Part shown: piece by piece, positions 23,550 to 32,305 of the stretch
Position numbering within the stretch: the stretch's first letter is position 1
Layout: each line of letters starts with the position of its first letter
Origin: Fluviicola sp.
GTDB taxonomy: Bacteria; Bacteroidota; Bacteroidia; Flavobacteriales_D; Crocinitomicaceae
Assembly (NCBI RefSeq): GCF_039596395.1
Contig: NZ_JBCNJT010000003.1
Coordinates: 434,001 to 498,000 of the forward strand
Direction: 5' to 3'
DNA length: 64,000 bases
The notes under the pieces: model-generated
The model's database searches: none
Seen by the model: only the letters and a program-made list of their open reading frames with translations
What the model was told of the DNA's origin: nothing
Translations under genes and position numbers: made by a program

Positions 23550-24725
23550 TTAATTTTTTGCCAGTTGTTCTATCAATTTCTGTTCCAATTTTGCGCCTCT
23601 TAATCCAACGCCTACAATATTCCCTTCCCGGTTCAAAAGAACGGTATGCGGAATTCCCTGGATACCATAAGACTGAACTAGTGGAGTTTGCCAGCCCATC
23701 AAATCGGAAACATGGTTTTTCCAGATCAATCCGTCTTTGGCAATTGCACCTTTCCATGCTTCCGGGTCTTGGTCTAAGGAAACGGAGAATACTTCAAATC
23801 CCTGGTTGCGGTATTTTTGGTACATGCGAACCACATTCGGGTTTTCCTTGCGGCACGGAGCACACCAGGAAGCCCAGAAGTCGATCAGGACTACTTTTCC
23901 TTTTAAAGCAGACAAACGCAATTCTGTTCCGGAAGGGTTTTTCAATGCAATTTCAGGAGCGGCCATCGTTCCGGCATTGTATTGCTGGTAACTTTGGTAT
24001 TGTGCATCAATGGCTGCCACCTGCTGGGAAATCATCCCGGTGATCGGAGAATCGGCATAGTTTCGCTGAAAAGCTGCTTCCATTTTTCTCAGATCTTCCA
24101 GGTTTTGAGAATCCCAATTGGCGAAACCTTCTTCCTGGGACGGCATCATCAAATTGATCAGGATCATATTCACCGGATTTCCTGGATCTTTGCGGATCTG
24201 CTGCTGGGAGAATTTGACAATCGGCTGTTTCAAGCGGGAGAAAGCGGCCAATTGTTGTTCAGGGTCTTTGATGTTAGGCAATTGCTCCATTTGCTTTTTG
24301 GCAAAATCGCCGAACAGTACCATGTATTTCGTTAAAGGTTTCGCCCATTTTGTACCGGAGAAAGAAGGTGTGATGGCAAAGTTTTCCTTCGTTGCATTCA
24401 CCACCAGCTGATCGTTGACATCCAAAGGAATCACGACCGCATTTTTGCTGTTTCCTCCCAAGGTCATGGAGTAAATCCCCATTCCTGGAATGTTGCCGTC
24501 CAATTCGAAATTCCCCGAAGCATCTGTTGTTGTTTCAGCAACGGAAATCACTCCTTGCTGGGATTGTGCTTCGATCTTCAGTTTTTCGTTGGCAGCACCC
24601 TGGATATGGCCTTCGATGTGGAAATTGTTTTCCAATCCTGTTTTTTCATCCAGGTTGTTGTCTCCGCAAGCAGAGAAAAGGACTATTCCTGAAAAAAGGA
24701 CACTCAAAAAAGAAAAACGGTTCAT
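23550..24725 (-). CDS. TlpA-family thioredoxin-like lipoprotein (CAPC)
   Basis: 391 residues from the ATG at 24725, whose first base is shared with the gatB stop (TGATG). Lipoprotein signal with lipobox LFSAC. The N-terminal DUF4369-like domain (about 30-130) is followed by a helical spacer and a thioredoxin fold with WASWCAPCRKENPNVV and cis-Pro GIPHTVLLNREG. The motif CAPC differs from CGPC of the neighbouring paralogue, which changes redox potential in other thioredoxins. Probably works at the cell envelope as a membrane-bound oxidoreductase. Confidence 0.88.
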   Translation of the reverse strand: MNRFSFLSVLFSGIVLFSACGDNNLDEKTGLENNFHIEGHIQGAANEKLKIEAQSQQGVISVAETTTDASGNFELDGNIPGMGIYSMTLGGNSKNAVVIPLDVNDQLVVNATKENFAITPSFSGTKWAKPLTKYMVLFGDFAKKQMEQLPNIKDPEQQLAAFSRLKQPIVKFSQQQIRKDPGNPVNMILINLMMPSQEEGFANWDSQNLEDLRKMEAAFQRNYADSPITGMISQQVAAIDAQYQSYQQYNAGTMAAPEIALKNPSGTELRLSALKGKVVLIDFWASWCAPCRKENPNVVRMYQKYRNQGFEVFSVSLDQDPEAWKGAIAKDGLIWKNHVSDLMGWQTPLVQSYGIQGIPHTVLLNREGNIVGVGLRGAKLEQKLIEQLAKN

Positions 24726-26179
24726 CAAACGGTTTGTATTAATTCACGCAACAGCGTATTTGTTGTTCTTGGATCAGCTTTTCCGCCAGAAGCCTGCATG
24801 ATTTTACCCATGAAAAATCCTGTCAGCTGATTTTCTCCTGCTTTAAAACGGGAAACTTCGTTCGGGTGTTGCCCGAAAACTCCCAAAATAACTTCTTTTA
24901 ATGAGTCAGCATTGGATTCCTGAATGATATTCAGGGAGACAGCTAGTTCATCGATATCTGCAGCAGGATTTTCGATCAATGCCGGGAAAAGCTTTTGTGC
25001 CGCAGCGGAGTTGGAAACTTTTCCGCCTTCGATCATGTTGATAATTCCCGCAATTTGCTTCGCCGAAACAGGTAAATCTTCGATTTCTAACCCGTTTTGG
25101 TTCAGGTAAGATTTCACTTCACCCATGACCCAGTTCGCTGCCGATTTGTAATTTTTCGTGTTCGAAATCACCTCTTCGAAGAACAGGGCGATCGATTTGG
25201 AATCGGTCAGAATTCCAGCGTCGTAATCGGAAAGTTTTAACTCTTGTGTGTATTTGGCGTACAATTCTCTCGGAAGAGCGGGCATTTTCGCTTTTACGGA
25301 ATTCACGTAAGTTGCATCCACAACGATCGGCTGTAAATCCGGCTCCGGGAAATACCGGTAATCGTTTGCGGCTTCTTTGCTTCGCATGGAAATGGTAATT
25401 CCTTTCAAAGCGTCAAAGCTGCGTGTTTCCTGTGAAATGCGTTCTCCGTTCTCCACCGCTTCAATCTGGCGTTCCACTTCGAATTCAATAGCACGCTGTA
25501 CGTTCCGGATCGAGTTCATGTTTTTCACTTCGACCTTCGTTCCGAATTCAGCAGCACCTTTCAGGCGAACGGAAATATTGGCATCACAGCGAAGGGAACC
25601 TTCTTCCATGTTTCCGTCACAAATATCCAGGTAACGCACCAAACGGCGCACTTCTGTCAAATAATTGTATGCTTCCTGGCTGGAACGGATTTCCGGCTCG
25701 GAAACGATTTCCAATAAGGGAGTTCCCGCGCGGTTCAAATCGACCAATGTATCGTACAAATCCACATCGTGGATCGATTTACCGGCATCTTCTTCCATGT
25801 GGATACGCGTCAGACCGATGGTTTTTTCTGCACCGTCATCACCCTTAATCACGATAGAACCGCCCGTGCAAATCGGAGTAGTATCCTGTGTAATCTGGTA
25901 TCCTTTCGGAAGATCGGGATAGAAATAATTTTTGCGGGCAAAATGCTGGTGCTCTGCAATCGTACAACCGCAAGCCAGACCCAGTCTGACAGCAAACTCG
26001 ATTGTTTTCTTGTTCATCACGGGCAAAGTTCCCGGATGGCCCAGAGTAATTACACTCACATTGGTGTTCGGATGCGCTCCGTATTCGTTGAGATCTGAAG
26101 AATAGGCTTTGGTTTTGGTCAGCAACTGTGCGTGAACCTCCAAACCAATAACCACTTCGTATTTATCTTTTATAGACAT
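24725..26179 (-). CDS. gatB: Aspartyl/glutamyl-tRNA amidotransferase subunit B
   Basis: 484 residues from the ATG at 26179. The N-terminal motif VIGLEVHAQLLTKTKAYS is diagnostic. Also visible: GHPGTLPVMNKKTIE, LTRIHMEEDAGKSIHD, GTPLLEIVSEPEIRS and MNSIRNVQRAIEFE. The C-terminal YqeY-like tail contains KAGENQLTGFFMGKIMQASG. GatCAB converts Glu-tRNA(Gln) and Asp-tRNA(Asn) to amide forms; GatA and GatC are not in this window. The stop codon overlaps the start of the lipoprotein TlpA gene, a link that looks positional rather than functional. Confidence 0.97.
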   Translation of the reverse strand: MSIKDKYEVVIGLEVHAQLLTKTKAYSSDLNEYGAHPNTNVSVITLGHPGTLPVMNKKTIEFAVRLGLACGCTIAEHQHFARKNYFYPDLPKGYQITQDTTPICTGGSIVIKGDDGAEKTIGLTRIHMEEDAGKSIHDVDLYDTLVDLNRAGTPLLEIVSEPEIRSSQEAYNYLTEVRRLVRYLDICDGNMEEGSLRCDANISVRLKGAAEFGTKVEVKNMNSIRNVQRAIEFEVERQIEAVENGERISQETRSFDALKGITISMRSKEAANDYRYFPEPDLQPIVVDATYVNSVKAKMPALPRELYAKYTQELKLSDYDAGILTDSKSIALFFEEVISNTKNYKSAANWVMGEVKSYLNQNGLEIEDLPVSAKQIAGIINMIEGGKVSNSAAAQKLFPALIENPAADIDELAVSLNIIQESNADSLKEVILGVFGQHPNEVSRFKAGENQLTGFFMGKIMQASGGKADPRTTNTLLRELIQTV

Positions 26180-26278
26180 GCTGATTTTTAACTGAGTCAC
26201 AAATTTCGAGTTTTTTCACCGAATAACGGCCTCAAATGAATTCTTTTTTGAATTATAATGTTTTCGCGGGTAAAACGC

Positions 26279-26839
26279 TTAGTTTTTGTTTGCTAATGCA
26301 GGTGTTTTAACGGGTAAGCCGGTAATCAGCGATTTTCCGTTGGAACTGATGTCGGTTATGACAAAATCGCCTTTCAGGATCTTTACATGAACGAAGTTCG
26401 TATGTTGCCGGTCTGTTAAGAGTCTGTTTTCAATCGTCAAAGCTTTGTTTTCTTCCAGGTAGAATCGTCTGAACGGCAATTGGATGTATAGCGTATTACG
26501 TGGTTCTGCATACAATTTCAGCTTCAGGGAATGCTTTGTCTTTTTATGGGAAACGGACGTGATTTTTACTCCTGCGGTATCCTGTACAAATTCGGCATAA
26601 ACGATGTCGTTGCGTTTGAAATCGCCTGGTTTATCTGTTTTGTAAAACAAGGGCTGCACATTCAGCCTCACGTATCTTCCCTGGAAAAAATCGTAGGGAT
26701 CAACCGGTTGTATGCGGAACAGGTATTCTTTCCCGGTTTCAATGACTTGTTCTTTGGCTGCGATGAAAAAAAGCGGGAAAGTCAGCTGGATCAACGAAAT
26801 GGCGATCAGCCCGATGAGTCTTTTATTTACTGGTTTCAT
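26279..26839 (-). CDS. GDYXXLXY-domain membrane-anchored protein
   Basis: 186 residues: one N-terminal helix (about 7-27) then a periplasmic beta-rich domain. The signature appears as QGRYVRLNV near residue 53 (GDYxxLxY family with Arg for Asp). It overlaps the DUF2157 gene upstream by 17 bases. This DUF2157-GDYXXLXY pair is a common operon in many bacteria with no assigned role; topology suggests a membrane complex with the small protein's domain outside the cytosol. The tail TGLPVKTPALANKN is unstructured. Confidence 0.85.
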   Translation of the reverse strand: MKPVNKRLIGLIAISLIQLTFPLFFIAAKEQVIETGKEYLFRIQPVDPYDFFQGRYVRLNVQPLFYKTDKPGDFKRNDIVYAEFVQDTAGVKITSVSHKKTKHSLKLKLYAEPRNTLYIQLPFRRFYLEENKALTIENRLLTDRQHTNFVHVKILKGDFVITDISSNGKSLITGLPVKTPALANKN

Positions 26840-28682
26840 GCTTTCTGTTTTTTAGAATGAGGTAGTTGGCAACAAAAAAGGAACTTCCGATCAGAATGAA
26901 CAGGATTCCCTTCACGGTTAAAGACATTTTCAGGTCGAAAAAGCGGCACAGCATCACCAAACCGATCAGTCCGAGCGCAAAGTTGGCTACCGTCAGATTG
27001 GATTTTTTGGCACTGTAGACCAAAACTATGATCCCCAATACCAGCAGGAAAATGGAATATAGGTGTTGCAAACTTACCGGTGAGATGCATCCGATCCAGA
27101 TCAGTACCGGAACTGCCAGGCTGAAAAGCGCAAATAATCCTTTTACATGTGAGAATAACTGTTTACGCAATTTGATCACACTCAACAGAATCCCGAAACA
27201 AATCGAAGCGGTCAGGCCAACCTGGAATGTACTCATGGAAGGCCGCGCGTATTCAGCCCCGAGAATTTCTCCCACGTCAAAGTTCAGAAGCGCCCAGAAT
27301 CCTCCGAAACTGGCAATAATCAGGATGAGGATCTGGAAAGAAAGAATGATGATCTGGTCGGAACTCAGGCTGTTTTTGGTTTTTTCATCGAGGAGTGCAG
27401 CCGGTACCAGGTAATACATACTCGGAATAAGCGCTATCAGGAAAAAGCCCATGGCACCACCGTTAATATATGAAAGACTGAAAACGAGCATGGCAACCAG
27501 GCCCAATGCCGGGTAAATCTGCCATCCGTCTTTTCGCTCCTGCGCAAAATGGATCACAATAGCCGCCCCGATCAAAATAGTGACCTGGTAATAACGGAAA
27601 GCATTTACTCCGTAATAATCCATCAGGATGAACGGAACAGGTAGAAGAAGCAGCCACTTATACAGGTTCTGCGTGGTCATTTTCTCTTTGGAAAAATACA
27701 GGAACAATTGAACCAATCCCAAAGCAAACAGGATCGGGATAAAAATCAGGCGGTGATCATCGTTTTCGGCTTGCAGTATCCGGTCAAATCCCCATTTATT
27801 GTAGAACAGGAGGTAAGTTAAGCTCAAACTGACCCCGGTATAACTCAGGATGCTCATAGCAGTCGGCTGATGATTCGCGTTGCGCAGAAAACGGCTTGAT
27901 CCGAACAAATGGAAATTAGCCAGCAACAGGAACAGGATCAGCCAGATGGATGCATCGGATCCGCTCATGCTGATAATTGCACTGAAACAAATCAGTAATG
28001 GAACAACGATTTGATGCGTCACATACAACGATTCCGGCTGACGCAGTGTAAACAAGCGTTTCAGGTAAGGAACCAGCGCAAAGAACATCATCAGGCTTCC
28101 GAACCAGGGAACCTGGTAGATCGCACTTTGGTCCATGGGGTAACTGAATAAGTTCAAAAGCATCAGGGCCATGGCGCAAAAAACGGCACTGTGCGATTTC
28201 AGCAAATAAACTACCGGCAGGCAAAGCAAGCACCAATAGGTAAAGAAATAATTCTCAATTCCGGGAAGCTGGTAAATCTGCAGGATCAGCCCGAGCATAC
28301 TTCCCACAGCCAGGAAGGTGGAAATGGCTGTAGACTCCTGCCAGATCACATTGTCTTTTCGCCGGGTAACGGTAAAAATATTCGCCAGTACGGAAAGAAA
28401 AACCGGCAGGATGCTGAGAATGGTTTTAGTCGGGCGGGAAAGGTCATCCCAGTTGTGGGCAAAGAGGTAAATAACCCCGAAACCGATCAGGAATACCCCG
28501 ATGATACTCACGGTGATGATTAATCCGTTATTCTGTTTGTTTTGATTGATCTGAGATTGGTTCTGCACATTTACGGCGCGCTGTTCATTGCGCTTCAAAA
28601 AATGGGCATACATGCGATCCATAGTAGTCTGGTCGATGATGTTCTCTTGTTTACAATCCTCCAAAAAGTCTTTGAGGTTCAT
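26823..28682 (-). CDS. DUF2157-domain polytopic membrane protein
   Basis: 619 residues. The N-terminal 45 residues form the cytosolic DUF2157 segment (MNLKDFLEDCKQENIIDQTT); the remainder contains about 15 hydrophobic helices with short loops. FLIGFGVIYLFAHNWDDLSR is the first membrane segment with the conserved Asn-Trp. It ends with a basic tail KNRKHETSK. It is co-encoded with the GDYXXLXY protein (17-base overlap). The family is uncharacterised; no transport motif or catalytic residue is evident. A 20-bp perfect palindrome lies upstream at 28762-28781. Confidence 0.88.
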   Translation of the reverse strand: MNLKDFLEDCKQENIIDQTTMDRMYAHFLKRNEQRAVNVQNQSQINQNKQNNGLIITVSIIGVFLIGFGVIYLFAHNWDDLSRPTKTILSILPVFLSVLANIFTVTRRKDNVIWQESTAISTFLAVGSMLGLILQIYQLPGIENYFFTYWCLLCLPVVYLLKSHSAVFCAMALMLLNLFSYPMDQSAIYQVPWFGSLMMFFALVPYLKRLFTLRQPESLYVTHQIVVPLLICFSAIISMSGSDASIWLILFLLLANFHLFGSSRFLRNANHQPTAMSILSYTGVSLSLTYLLFYNKWGFDRILQAENDDHRLIFIPILFALGLVQLFLYFSKEKMTTQNLYKWLLLLPVPFILMDYYGVNAFRYYQVTILIGAAIVIHFAQERKDGWQIYPALGLVAMLVFSLSYINGGAMGFFLIALIPSMYYLVPAALLDEKTKNSLSSDQIIILSFQILILIIASFGGFWALLNFDVGEILGAEYARPSMSTFQVGLTASICFGILLSVIKLRKQLFSHVKGLFALFSLAVPVLIWIGCISPVSLQHLYSIFLLVLGIIVLVYSAKKSNLTVANFALGLIGLVMLCRFFDLKMSLTVKGILFILIGSSFFVANYLILKNRKHETSK

Positions 28683-28761
28683 AGCCTATTTTTTTACTAA
28701 TGTAACGAACTTCCGGTACAGACCACCATTCTGACCCAAAATGTGTCCATGAAAAAAAAGG

Positions 28762-28781
28762 AAAACATGATATCATGTTTT
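28762..28781. promoter_or_regulatory. 20-bp perfect palindrome upstream of the DUF2157 operon
   Basis: AAAACATGATATCATGTTTT reads the same on both strands. It lies 80 bases upstream of the DUF2157 start. It could be an operator for a dimeric regulator or a small bidirectional hairpin; the sequence alone cannot decide. Confidence 0.55.
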
Positions 28782-28833
28782 TGTTATATCACGAAATCAT
28801 TCGGGAATCGGGAATAGTGACCGGTATGAAATA

Positions 28834-28864
28834 AAAAAGTCCCGACGATATATCCCGGGACTTT
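28834..28864 (-). terminator. Terminator of purine nucleoside phosphorylase
   Basis: AAAGTCCCG (28836-28844) pairs with CGGGACTTT (28856-28864); on the minus strand the stem is followed by T residues. Clean 9-bp stem. Confidence 0.8.
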
Positions 28865-28885
28865 CAATTATCTGTTTCGAAGAAC

Positions 28886-29701
28886 TTATAAACGAGCGAT
28901 CAACTGGCTCATGATCAAGGTCATTTTCGGTTCTTGTCTGCTTGCTACGTCAATAACATCCTGTAAGCTTACTTTCTGGATTTTCCCCGGTACACCCAAA
29001 TCGGTAATGATAGAGATTGCGAAACAAGGAATTTCCATGTGGCGTGCAACGATTACTTCCGGAATTGTTGACATTCCAACTGCATCCGCACCGATTGCGC
29101 GAACGTATCCGTATTCAGCCGGCGTTTCCAATGTTGGCCCGGTCAAAGCGGCATAAGTTCCTACAGAAACTTTGATGTTGTTTTCTGCTGCAATGTTTTT
29201 GGCAACTTCAATCATGGAATGGTCGTAAGGCTCACTCATATCCGGGAAGCGAGGCCCCAGTTCATCGATGTTTTTCCCGATCAGCGGATGAGCAGGGAAC
29301 AAGTTGATATGATCGTCGAGGATCATGATTTCACCTACTTCAAAATCCGGATTTACACCTCCTGATGCATTACTTACGAAAAGGCGTTCAATTCCCAGTA
29401 ATTTCATTACGCGAACCGGGAATGTTACCTGCTGCATGTTGTAGCCTTCGTAATAATGGAAGCGGCCTTGCATGGCAACCACTTGTTTTCCGCCCAAATT
29501 CCCGAAAATCAATTTCCCGGAATGGCTTTCTACCGTTGAAACAGGGAAGTGAGGAATCTGCTCGTAAGGAATTTCATCGATGATCTCGATTTCCTTTACC
29601 AATCCACCCAATCCGGTTCCTAAAATGATTCCGATACTCGGTTTAACTTGTGTTTTGCTGTTGATGTACTCAGCAGCCTCTTTCATTTGCTCTAACAACA
29701 T
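28886..29701 (-). CDS. Purine-nucleoside phosphorylase
   Basis: 271 residues, PNP/MTAP family of trimeric type. Motifs: GIILGTGLGGLVKEIE, SGKLIFGNLGGKQVVAMQGR (phosphate), RFHYYEGY, VSNASGGVNPDFEVGEIMIL, and the base-binding region AALTGPTLETPAEYGY with AIGADAVGMSTIPEVIVARH. It reversibly splits guanosine or inosine to the base and ribose-1-phosphate in the cytosol. The start overlaps the end of lpxK by 32 bases (ATG at 29686 would overlap by 17), so the two are translationally coupled though functionally unrelated. Confidence 0.95.
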   Translation of the reverse strand: MLLEQMKEAAEYINSKTQVKPSIGIILGTGLGGLVKEIEIIDEIPYEQIPHFPVSTVESHSGKLIFGNLGGKQVVAMQGRFHYYEGYNMQQVTFPVRVMKLLGIERLFVSNASGGVNPDFEVGEIMILDDHINLFPAHPLIGKNIDELGPRFPDMSEPYDHSMIEVAKNIAAENNIKVSVGTYAALTGPTLETPAEYGYVRAIGADAVGMSTIPEVIVARHMEIPCFAISIITDLGVPGKIQKVSLQDVIDVASRQEPKMTLIMSQLIARL

Positions 29702-30710
29702 AATTTTTAAGTAACGCTTTAAAATCTTCTTCTCTATCTATCTTCAACGAAATGCTTTGTACGAAAAACGGGATTTTGGTCGCTTCCAGGATTTCTTTCC
29801 ATGCTGCAAAACGCACCGCATCTTTTTCGGTTGTAACTACCGCACATCGCCGGTCGGCAAAAGTAGCAACTTTTTGTTGGATTTGTTGAATATCTTCCGC
29901 AGTAAAAGCGTGATGATCGGGGAATTGAATGGCCTCAACGCGATGGTTCTCAGCTAAAAAACGATATAGTGGTTCGGGCTGTGCAATGCCGGTTACTAAA
30001 ATTAATTGATCAAAATTTTCCCAAACGGCTCCAAAAAGTCCTTTCAACTCCCCGTAAATGACTTCGCTGAAGAAAATATGTTCCTTTTTCAAGGGAATTT
30101 TATCCCGGAAAGGTTTTTTATCAGCTTCTGAAAGGTTCTTCGGGCATTTAGTGACCAAAGCAATGTCGGCACGCTTCATCCCCGCTCGTGGTTCCCGAAG
30201 GTTTCCGGCAGGAAATACAAAATCTTTGAAAACCGGCCGGTCATAAGTCATCAGCAAAAGATTCAATCCTGCTTTTACGGCCCGGTGCTGGAAAGCATCA
30301 TCCAATAAGATTACCGAATCGGAATGGTGTTCACGGATCCAGTCGACACCAACCTGGCGCTTCTCAGCCACAACTACCGGAATTTGGTGGTTGAAGCCCG
30401 TCCAGTACATCATGGGTTCGTCACCGATCTCACTGGCCGTACTCATTGAGTTGGCACTATGTAAACCCTGCGTTTTCCGTCCGTAGCCACGGGATAGAAT
30501 AACGGGTTTATCCGTTTCGAAAAGTTTGGCGATGTAAGCCGTGAGCGGAGATTTCCCCGTTCCCCCAACTGTAATGTTCCCGATGCAAATAGAAGCTCCC
30601 GGAATGGGTTGTGATTTTTTGATTCCGGCATCAAACATCCAATTTCGTAAGCTTACGATCAATGCGTAGAGCCAGGAAAAGGGAAGAAGTAACAAACGGA
30701 ATTTTTCCAT
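29670..30710 (-). CDS. lpxK: Tetraacyldisaccharide 4'-kinase
   Basis: 346 residues from the ATG at 30710. The N-terminal hydrophobic anchor (FRLLLLPFSWLYALIVSL) is normal for LpxK. The P-loop is GNITVGGTGKSPLTAYIA; further motifs are GYGRKTQG, DEPMMYW and VILLDDAFQHRAVK, where the conserved DDxFQHR includes catalytic Asp. The C-terminus has the usual VTTEKDAVR. The protein phosphorylates the 4' position of the lipid A precursor. It has a REP-like palindrome in its upstream gap (30734-30765). Confidence 0.93.
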   Translation of the reverse strand: MEKFRLLLLPFSWLYALIVSLRNWMFDAGIKKSQPIPGASICIGNITVGGTGKSPLTAYIAKLFETDKPVILSRGYGRKTQGLHSANSMSTASEIGDEPMMYWTGFNHQIPVVVAEKRQVGVDWIREHHSDSVILLDDAFQHRAVKAGLNLLLMTYDRPVFKDFVFPAGNLREPRAGMKRADIALVTKCPKNLSEADKKPFRDKIPLKKEHIFFSEVIYGELKGLFGAVWENFDQLILVTGIAQPEPLYRFLAENHRVEAIQFPDHHAFTAEDIQQIQQKVATFADRRCAVVTTEKDAVRFAAWKEILEATKIPFFVQSISLKIDREEDFKALLKNYVVRANERGC

Positions 30711-30733
30711 GCAATAAAAGTAATTAATAATGT

Positions 30734-30765
30734 CAGTAGGGCCGAAAAATTTTTCAGTCCTACTG
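30734..30765. repeat. REP-like palindrome, copy 1
   Basis: CAGTAGG (30734-30740) pairs with CCTACTG (30759-30765) around GAAAAATTTTTC. Shares the GTAGGGxCG...CTAC frame with 41329-41356, 50633-50670 and 54190-54219. Confidence 0.6.
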
Positions 30766-30780
30766 CAATCCTGGAATTCG

Positions 30781-30788
30781 TAATTTTG
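30781..30788 (+). promoter_or_regulatory. Putative -7 element for the glycosyltransferase gene
   Basis: TAATTTTG (TAnnTTTG) lies 5 bases before the GTG start, implying a near-leaderless mRNA. The 17-mer GGAATTCGTAATTTTGA around it (30773-30789) recurs exactly at 32272-32288 before the Nif3-like gene. No -33 TTG is evident. Confidence 0.4.
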
Positions 30789-30793
30789 AGGCC

Positions 30794-31777
30794 GTGTCAT
30801 TGATATCCATTCTTACTCCGTACCGCAATGCCGAAAAATACATTCGGGAAACAGCTTTGTCCATTATCGGTCAGACACACGAAAATTGGCAATGGATTTT
30901 GGTCAACGATCACAGCACCGAAAATGAATTGGATGCCATTGCTGACCTGTTGAACGATTCGCGAATCATTTTGCTTGAAAACGAAGGAAGAGGAATTGTC
31001 GATGCACTTTGCACGGCATTTACCAAATCGGACGGAGAATACGTGACCCGCATGGATGCGGATGATGTAATGCCGGACTTCAAACTGGAGTGCTTTCTGA
31101 AGGAATTACAAACGAAAGAAGCTCACATCGTTACCGGGAAAGTAAACTACTTTTCAGCTACAGGTTCCATTTCTCCGGGTTATCTGGCCTATGAAAAGTG
31201 GTTGAATGGCCGCGTGGATCAGCAGGATTTTTACACCCATATTTACCGGGAATGTTCCCTGGCATCCGGAAACTGGATGATGCGCAAAGCTGATCTGAAA
31301 AAATGCGGAGGTTTCGAAGGTTTAAACTACCCGGAAGATTACGATTTGTTGTTTCGCTGGTATGACGCCGGTTTTGAGGTAAAAGGATTGGACCTGGTAA
31401 CTCATCTGTGGCGCGATCACGATACCAGAACTTCAAAAACAAGCGTCCATTATCAGCAAAAAGCTTTTTTTTCCTTGAAAATCAATCGTTTTATTGACCT
31501 GAATTGGGATTCAGACCAACACTTGATCGTCAACGGAACGGGGCAGAAGGGACGTTTGACGGCAAAGGTTCTGATTGATCGTAAAGTTCCTTTTATCTGG
31601 GTTTCACACGAGCCGGAGAAATTCCAGCGTGTTATTTTTGGTCATCCGGTCCTTGGAATTCATGAGATTCCATCCTCCGGACAGGCACAGATTTTAAACA
31701 CTACTTTGCTTTCCGAACCTCAGTTGCGTGAAATCTACCTGAAAAACATCCCAAAACTTCGATTTTATAATCTGTAG
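30794..31777 (+). CDS. Family 2 glycosyltransferase
   Basis: 327 residues from a GTG start at 30794; the first residues SLISILTPYRNAEKYI are the family's opening strand, so no ATG start is expected. GT-A features: SIIGQTHENWQWILVNDHST, DxD site RMDADDVMPDF, then ERECSLASGNWMMRK-like acceptor region and YPEDYDLLFRWYDAG. It probably adds a sugar to lipopolysaccharide or a related glycan in the cytosol; the donor is unknown. The C-terminal 80 residues are a second small domain (KIDxxVPFIWVSHEP) of unclear role. It is divergent from lpxK. Confidence 0.88.
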   Translation: MSLISILTPYRNAEKYIRETALSIIGQTHENWQWILVNDHSTENELDAIADLLNDSRIILLENEGRGIVDALCTAFTKSDGEYVTRMDADDVMPDFKLECFLKELQTKEAHIVTGKVNYFSATGSISPGYLAYEKWLNGRVDQQDFYTHIYRECSLASGNWMMRKADLKKCGGFEGLNYPEDYDLLFRWYDAGFEVKGLDLVTHLWRDHDTRTSKTSVHYQQKAFFSLKINRFIDLNWDSDQHLIVNGTGQKGRLTAKVLIDRKVPFIWVSHEPEKFQRVIFGHPVLGIHEIPSSGQAQILNTTLLSEPQLREIYLKNIPKLRFYNL

Positions 31778-31782
31778 GTTTT

Positions 31783-32199
31783 TTAAAACCCCAGGAAAAA
31801 AGTTTGCAGGAAATTACCCGGGTTTCCCGGTTCGTTCAATGGAGCGTTGACGGTATACATAATCATGTATAAAAGCCGGATCGAGATAGCCAGGCAAAGA
31901 AGCATTCCCAAAACCCGGATACGGAAAGTCTTTTGCATCCGATGGCGCTTGATCATAGGAACAAAACGTTCAAAATGAAAGTTTTTGATCCGGTTCATTT
32001 GAACCAGGGTTACCAACATGAGAAAGAGTGTTATATAAATAGGAATACAAACCAGGTTTTTTCCGATGGACCAAAATCCAACCTCCGGAAATTCTTTGAG
32101 CAGCAGATCTAATTCCATGTAAAGATATGTATTTGCAAATCCCAACAGGATCAACAACGTCAGAAAGATGATCGAATAGGGCAAGAGTGATTTTTTCAT
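31783..32199 (-). CDS. Small integral membrane protein, unknown function
   Basis: 138 residues, three hydrophobic segments (about 7-28, 46-67, 96-114) separated by a basic loop rich in His, Lys and Arg (KNFHFERFVPMIKRHRMQK). No conserved motif recognised. It is convergent with the glycosyltransferase gene (5-base gap) and is likely a real gene because of its clean hydrophobic pattern and start codon context. Function unknown. Confidence 0.65.
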   Translation of the reverse strand: MKKSLLPYSIIFLTLLILLGFANTYLYMELDLLLKEFPEVGFWSIGKNLVCIPIYITLFLMLVTLVQMNRIKNFHFERFVPMIKRHRMQKTFRIRVLGMLLCLAISIRLLYMIMYTVNAPLNEPGNPGNFLQTFFLGF

Positions 32200-32279
32200 G
32201 TGTAGGAAGTTTTGTGCAAATTAATCCAAAATGATCAGTTTCGTATCAAATTAATTCGAAATTCGTCGCCCGGAATTCG

Positions 32280-32287
32280 TAATTTTG
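32280..32287 (+). promoter_or_regulatory. Putative -7 element for the Nif3-like gene
   Basis: TAATTTTG 18 bases before the ATG at 32306, embedded in the same 17-mer as 30773-30789. Promoter function inferred from the TAnnTTTG consensus. Confidence 0.4.
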
Positions 32288-32305
32288 AAAGATAAAATCA
32301 GTCAC

